A stretch of DNA of 60,990 nt, taken from positions 1 to 60,990 of the forward strand of contig JAIOPS010000036.1 in assembly GCA_021413775.1 (NCBI GenBank). The letters run 5' to 3'. The notes beneath the pieces are model-generated. The model was given only the letters and a program-made list of their open reading frames with translations, was not told the origin of the DNA and searched no databases. The number at the start of each line of letters is the position of its first letter. Positions within the stretch are counted from its first letter, which is position 1. Position numbers and translations under genes: made by a program. Below, piece by piece: positions 57,726-60,990 of this stretch. The stretch is from Candidatus Kaiserbacteria bacterium. GTDB taxonomy: Bacteria; Patescibacteriota; Minisyncoccia; Phycocordibacterales; UBA2100.

Positions 57726-60358
57726 CTTTTTTTCTTCTTGAGCACACGCTTCAGGTAGTATCCCGTGTGCGAGCCGTCGGTCCTGGAGACTTCTTCCGGA
57801 GTACCTTGTGCAACCACACTTCCCCCGCCCTGTCCGCCCTCAGGTCCCATGTCGATGATGTGATCGGCACACTTGAGGACATCAAGGTTGTGCTCGATGA
57901 CGACAACGGTGTTTCCTCGTTCAACCAACTTCTGCAGAATCTGTATAAGCTTCGCGACGTCATCGTAGTGCAAACCGACCGTCGGTTCATCGAGCAGATA
58001 AATACTCTTGGTGATATGCGGGCGGTACAGTTCGGAGGCAATTTTGACGCGTTGCGCCTCTCCGCCGGAAAGCGTCGTTGCACTTTGTCCGAGTTCCAGA
58101 TATCCGAGACCGACATCGTCGAGCGACTGCAGGCGGTCATGAATGGCCGGAATGTCTTCGAAAAATTTCATCGCCTCCTCGACCGTCATTTTGAGGACAT
58201 CGTGAATGCTTTTTTTCTGAAATTTCACCTCAAGCGTCTCTTTCATAAAACGCTTTCCGTTGCACACGTCACATGTCACGTACACGGTCGGCAAAAAGTG
58301 CATCTCGACTGCGACCAGTCCGTTGCCCTGGCACGCCTCGCATCTCCCGCCTTTTACGTTAAAGGAAAATCTCCCGGGTCCCCAACCGCGGGCTTTGGAC
58401 TCCTCGCTCATCGCAAACATGTCACGGATGTGAGTCCATGCGCCCGTGTACGTTGCCGGGTTCGAACGCGGCGTGCGTCCTATCGGCGACTGGTCGATGA
58501 GTATGGCGCGTCCGAGATACTCAGTACCGCTGAATTCCTTCACATTGTATATTTTCGCCGTGCGAAAACGCTTATCGAATCGCGCCTGGAGATTGCGGTG
58601 GACGACTTCGTAGAGGAAGGTCGATTTACCCGAACCGGAGACGCCCGTTACGGCGACGAGCTTGCCGAGCGGTATATCCACGTTCACATTCTTAATATTG
58701 AATTTATTGGCTCCGCGGATTTTTATCTTGCCTCTGTCTCCCGTGCGGCGCTTTTCCGGCACTTCTATCGCTGTTTCCTCGCGCAGGTATGAGAGTGTCC
58801 GCGAACCGGATGCGTTTGTCTTTGCAGTGAGAAGGTCGTCGAGCCAACCCGAAACGACGATATTGCCGCCGTGAGTACCGGCACCCGGTCCGATATCGAC
58901 GATGTAATCGGATGCATAAATAGTATCCTCATCGTGTTCTACGACCAGTACCGTATTACCGAGGTCGCGAAGTCGTTTCAATGTCTCAATAAGTTTATCG
59001 TTGTCGCGCTGATGGAGACCGATGGTCGGTTCATCCAAGACATAGAGCGCACCGACCAGGCCCGAGCCGAGCTGCGAAGCGAGCCGTATGCGCTGTGCTT
59101 CTCCGCCGGAAAGCGTATTGGCCTTTCTGTCGAGAGTGAGATACTCGATACCGACATTGAGCATAAATTGAAGCCGGCTGGTAATTTCTTTAATCACCGC
59201 TTTGGATATATCCTGTTCCTTCTTTGACAACTTCAACGTCGAGAAGAATTTCTGCGCGTCCTCAATAGACATGCCCGAAAGGTTTACGATGTTTGTGCCC
59301 TTCGCGGGGCCTTTATTTTCCGCCGGCTCCTTCACAGTACCGAGGAAGACGTTGAGAGATTCCGGTCGCAGACGCGCGCCCTCACACACAGGACACGGCT
59401 CGTCGCTCCAAAGATACCGCGTACCGAGACCCTTGCACTCAGGACACGCGCCATACGGAGAGTTGAAAGAAAAAAGTCGCGGTTCAACTTCAGGAAACGA
59501 AAAGCCGTCGTATGGGCACATAAACTTTGCCGACACAATCCGGCCCTTTCCCTCGGCATCTATTATTTTTACGAGACCCTCGGATTCGAGGAGCGCACGC
59601 TCAATCGCTTCGGAGGCCCGCTCGTGCGTACCCTTCGCATCGTCCTTGAATTCTGAAACGAAGATTTCGTCCACGAGCACGTCGATGTCGTGCCGGTCGT
59701 TTTTGTTGAGCACAATGCGCTCGCGCAGAGATGTCTCCTCACCGTCTATGACGACTTTCTCATACCCCTTGTTGAGAAGGTCGTAGAGCAGTTGGTAATA
59801 CTCACCTTTTCGGCCGACAATGACAGGAGAGAGAATTCGTATTTTTGCATCGCTGATACCTTTTGTGAGCTTGCCTTTACCGGAAATCTTCGGCGCCTTT
59901 TCAACTATATCGATGACGGACTCCAGGATTTCCTCATTCGACTGCTTACGGACTTCACGTCCGCACTGCGGACAATGAGGATGACCGATGCGCGCATAGA
60001 GAACACGCAGATAATCGTAAATCTCGGTAATCGTTGCGACTGTCGAGCGCGGGTTATTTGAACGACTTTTCTGGTCGATAGATATTGCCGGCGAAAGTCC
60101 CGTAATTTCGTCCACGTCCGGTTTCTGCATTTGCCGCAAAAATTGACGCGCATACGCGGAGAGCGACTCGACGTATTTGCGCTGCCCCTCGGCGAAAATA
60201 GTATCAAAAGCCAACGACGACTTGCCGCTTCCGGATAGACCGGTAAACACGACCATCTTGTTGCGCGGCACCTCCACGCTCACATTCTTGAGATTATGCG
60301 TGCGCGCACCCTTGATGACGATTTTATCCGCCCCGATGTCCCTGTTTTTATCTGCCAT
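57722..60358 (-). CDS. uvrA: Excinuclease ABC subunit A
   Basis: UvrA of 878 residues (usually about 940). Walker A 1 GLSGSGKSS (about 40-48), zinc site CPQCG...CPVCEG, ABC signature [16 protein letters not shown], Walker A 2 [14 protein letters not shown], second zinc site CEACQGNG...[23 protein letters not shown]. It recognises bulky damage and loads UvrB. The gene lies near uvrC but is separated by carAB. The leader of about 40 nt holds a hairpin with a GCAA loop, unusual for this window. Confidence 0.96.
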   Translation of the reverse strand: MADKNRDIGADKIVIKGARTHNLKNVSVEVPRNKMVVFTGLSGSGKSSLAFDTIFAEGQRKYVESLSAYARQFLRQMQKPDVDEITGLSPAISIDQKSRSNNPRSTVATITEIYDYLRVLYARIGHPHCPQCGREVRKQSNEEILESVIDIVEKAPKISGKGKLTKGISDAKIRILSPVIVGRKGEYYQLLYDLLNKGYEKVVIDGEETSLRERIVLNKNDRHDIDVLVDEIFVSEFKDDAKGTHERASEAIERALLESEGLVKIIDAEGKGRIVSAKFMCPYDGFSFPEVEPRLFSFNSPYGACPECKGLGTRYLWSDEPCPVCEGARLRPESLNVFLGTVKEPAENKGPAKGTNIVNLSGMSIEDAQKFFSTLKLSKKEQDISKAVIKEITSRLQFMLNVGIEYLTLDRKANTLSGGEAQRIRLASQLGSGLVGALYVLDEPTIGLHQRDNDKLIETLKRLRDLGNTVLVVEHDEDTIYASDYIVDIGPGAGTHGGNIVVSGWLDDLLTAKTNASGSRTLSYLREETAIEVPEKRRTGDRGKIKIRGANKFNIKNVNVDIPLGKLVAVTGVSGSGKSTFLYEVVHRNLQARFDKRFRTAKIYNVKEFSGTEYLGRAILIDQSPIGRTPRSNPATYTGAWTHIRDMFAMSEESKARGWGPGRFSFNVKGGRCEACQGNGLVAVEMHFLPTVYVTCDVCNGKRFMKETLEVKFQKKSIHDVLKMTVEEAMKFFEDIPAIHDRLQSLDDVGLGYLELGQSATTLSGGEAQRVKIASELYRPHITKSIYLLDEPTVGLHYDDVAKLIQILQKLVERGNTVVVIEHNLDVLKCADHIIDMGPEGGQGGGSVVAQGTPEEVSRTDGSHTGYYLKRVLKKKKS

Positions 60359-60370
60359 ACAAATGTTTCG

Positions 60371-60409
60371 ACCCCCTGGCTTGCGCTAGGGGTTCATACG
60401 GAGACTATA
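60371..60409 (-). promoter_or_regulatory. uvrA promoter, mini-ORF and leader hairpin
   Basis: TATAGT (60404-60409), then 6 nt and an ATG-AAC-CCC-TAG frame (60386-60397) placed just like the leaderless genes. It overlaps the hairpin CCCCT-A-GC-GCAA-GC-C-AGGGG (60371-60395), which ends about 13 nt before the uvrA ATG. Translation of the mini-ORF would open the hairpin; this coupling is only inferred. Confidence 0.45.
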
Positions 60410-60411
60410 TC

Positions 60412-60449
60412 AAAAAGACGAGGGTTCCGGAAATCGGCCGGAACCTCGT
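60412..60449 (-). terminator. Intrinsic terminator after murB
   Basis: On the minus strand ACGAG-GTTCCGG pairs with CCGGAAC-CCTCGT, followed by CTTTTTG. It sits right after murB and before the uvrA promoter. Confidence 0.85.
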
Positions 60450-60467
60450 ACTACCCTCTGGCCTGCT

Positions 60468-60990
60468 TTAAAGAAGCGCCGCTTCCTCGCGTAGAGTGAT
60501 ATCGAATTCCTTTTGAACAGCGGCTTTGATTGTATCGGCGAGCTTTTTCACGTCTTCGGCGGTCGCTGAGCCCGTGTTTACGATGTAGTTGGGATGCTGA
60601 AGCGACGCTATGGCACCGCCCACTGTCGCACCCTTCATGCCTGCCTTTTCGATAAGCCATCCTGCCGGTACGCGGTTTTCTCGTGATTTCACGCCTTTCT
60701 CGGCTTCAAACATCTCAACGATGCGATGCGGTGCGACCGGATTCATAAAGTATGAGCCGGCTGCCTGCACGTTTTGCAGATGCCGTCTTTCGCGTTCGTT
60801 TATCGTTTCATCCACAAGTCGGCGGGATTCAGACGGCTCAACCGTCGTAAGCCTCAGAATAGCTCTCGTAATAATCCACTCCGGATGATCTTTAAAGAAA
60901 GAATGCCTGTACGAAAAATCACACTCTGCGTTTGCAAACTCCCGGCCCTCGCCCGTCGTCACATTGTACGCACGCACTGTAACCACGAAA
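60468..60990 (-). CDS. murB: UDP-N-acetylenolpyruvoylglucosamine reductase, C-terminal part (partial)
   Basis: Only the last 174 codons lie in the window; the 5' end continues beyond 60990. CDFSYRHSFFKDHPEWIITRAILRL and AGSYFMNPV (catalytic Ser) are MurB motifs, and the end has GATVGGAIASLQHPNYIVN with the final Glu-rich helix. The flavin-binding N-terminus is outside. It makes UDP-MurNAc, completing with ddl, mraY and murG the evidence for peptidoglycan synthesis. Confidence 0.9.
   Translation of the reverse strand, partial: FVVTVRAYNVTTGEGREFANAECDFSYRHSFFKDHPEWIITRAILRLTTVEPSESRRLVDETINERERRHLQNVQAAGSYFMNPVAPHRIVEMFEAEKGVKSRENRVPAGWLIEKAGMKGATVGGAIASLQHPNYIVNTGSATAEDVKKLADTIKAAVQKEFDITLREEAALL

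Noticed and set aside
57540..57758. 72-residue plus-strand frame between carB and uvrA
   Set aside because: Overlaps the ncRNA promoter and the uvrA end, starts without any signal, and has low-complexity composition.

Overview
This window looks like chromosomal DNA of an ultra-small, host-dependent bacterium of the Patescibacteria (CPR) group, most likely Paceibacteria (Parcubacteria). The evidence is trimmed core proteins (AlaS without the C-Ala domain, AspRS without the GAD insertion, UvrC without the terminal HhH domain, short L13), typical CPR families (Baseplate-J-like protein, PilM/FtsA-like partner, DUF5667 protein, 7TM histidine kinase) and almost complete absence of Shine-Dalgarno sequences. 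The exact lineage is an inference.

Layout. 1-978: a partial minus-strand gene, a GC-rich gap and a transglutaminase-like gene. 975-11608 (minus): one compact block, trpS-aspS-scpA-scpB-dac-mraY-ftsW-murG-gltX-M23 peptidase, combining tRNA charging, chromosome condensation and cell wall synthesis. 11648-17079 (minus): a four-gene operon of a PaaK-like adenylating enzyme, a ThiF/E1-like enzyme, a nitroreductase-family protein and an orphan 7TM histidine kinase, which looks like a small-molecule or peptide-modification locus with its own sensor. 17215-21578: grpE-dnaK-(aminoglycoside phosphotransferase-like kinase)-dnaJ. 21663-25689: infA-rpmJ-rpsM-rpsK-rpsD, then an internal promoter and rpoA-rplQ-rplM-rpsI. 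25735-39773: Baseplate-J-like protein, PilM-like ATPase, alaS, Nudix, M16 peptidase, alkyltransferase, Cas4-like nuclease, MgtC, ATP-cone/nuclease fusion, mnmA, mltG, a conserved membrane protein and a sigma-region-4/HARE-HTH regulator. 40001-45269: dnaB, recR, rplU, rmuC, yqeY and, woven between them, four tiny plus-strand genes. 45266-49404: transporter, small membrane protein, DUF5667 protein, RRM protein, sigma factor and tRNA-Ala. 49464-60990: epimerase, ddl, short uvrC, carAB, a candidate ncRNA, uvrA and the end of murB.

Regulation stands out. In more than twenty genes a clear -10 box lies 6-9 nt before the start codon, so transcription should begin at or next to the ATG: leaderless mRNAs appear to be the rule here. 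The four small genes at 42097-43664 break the rule, with Shine-Dalgarno sites and their own terminators, and two of them share a C-x2-C-x6-H...C-x2-[FY] motif. carAB is preceded by an in-frame leader peptide that runs through two hairpin/U-tract elements and overlaps the carA start, in the style of pyrBI attenuation. Between carB and uvrA a near-consensus promoter and a 13-bp-stem terminator bracket a structured RNA of about 250 nt with no convincing coding content.
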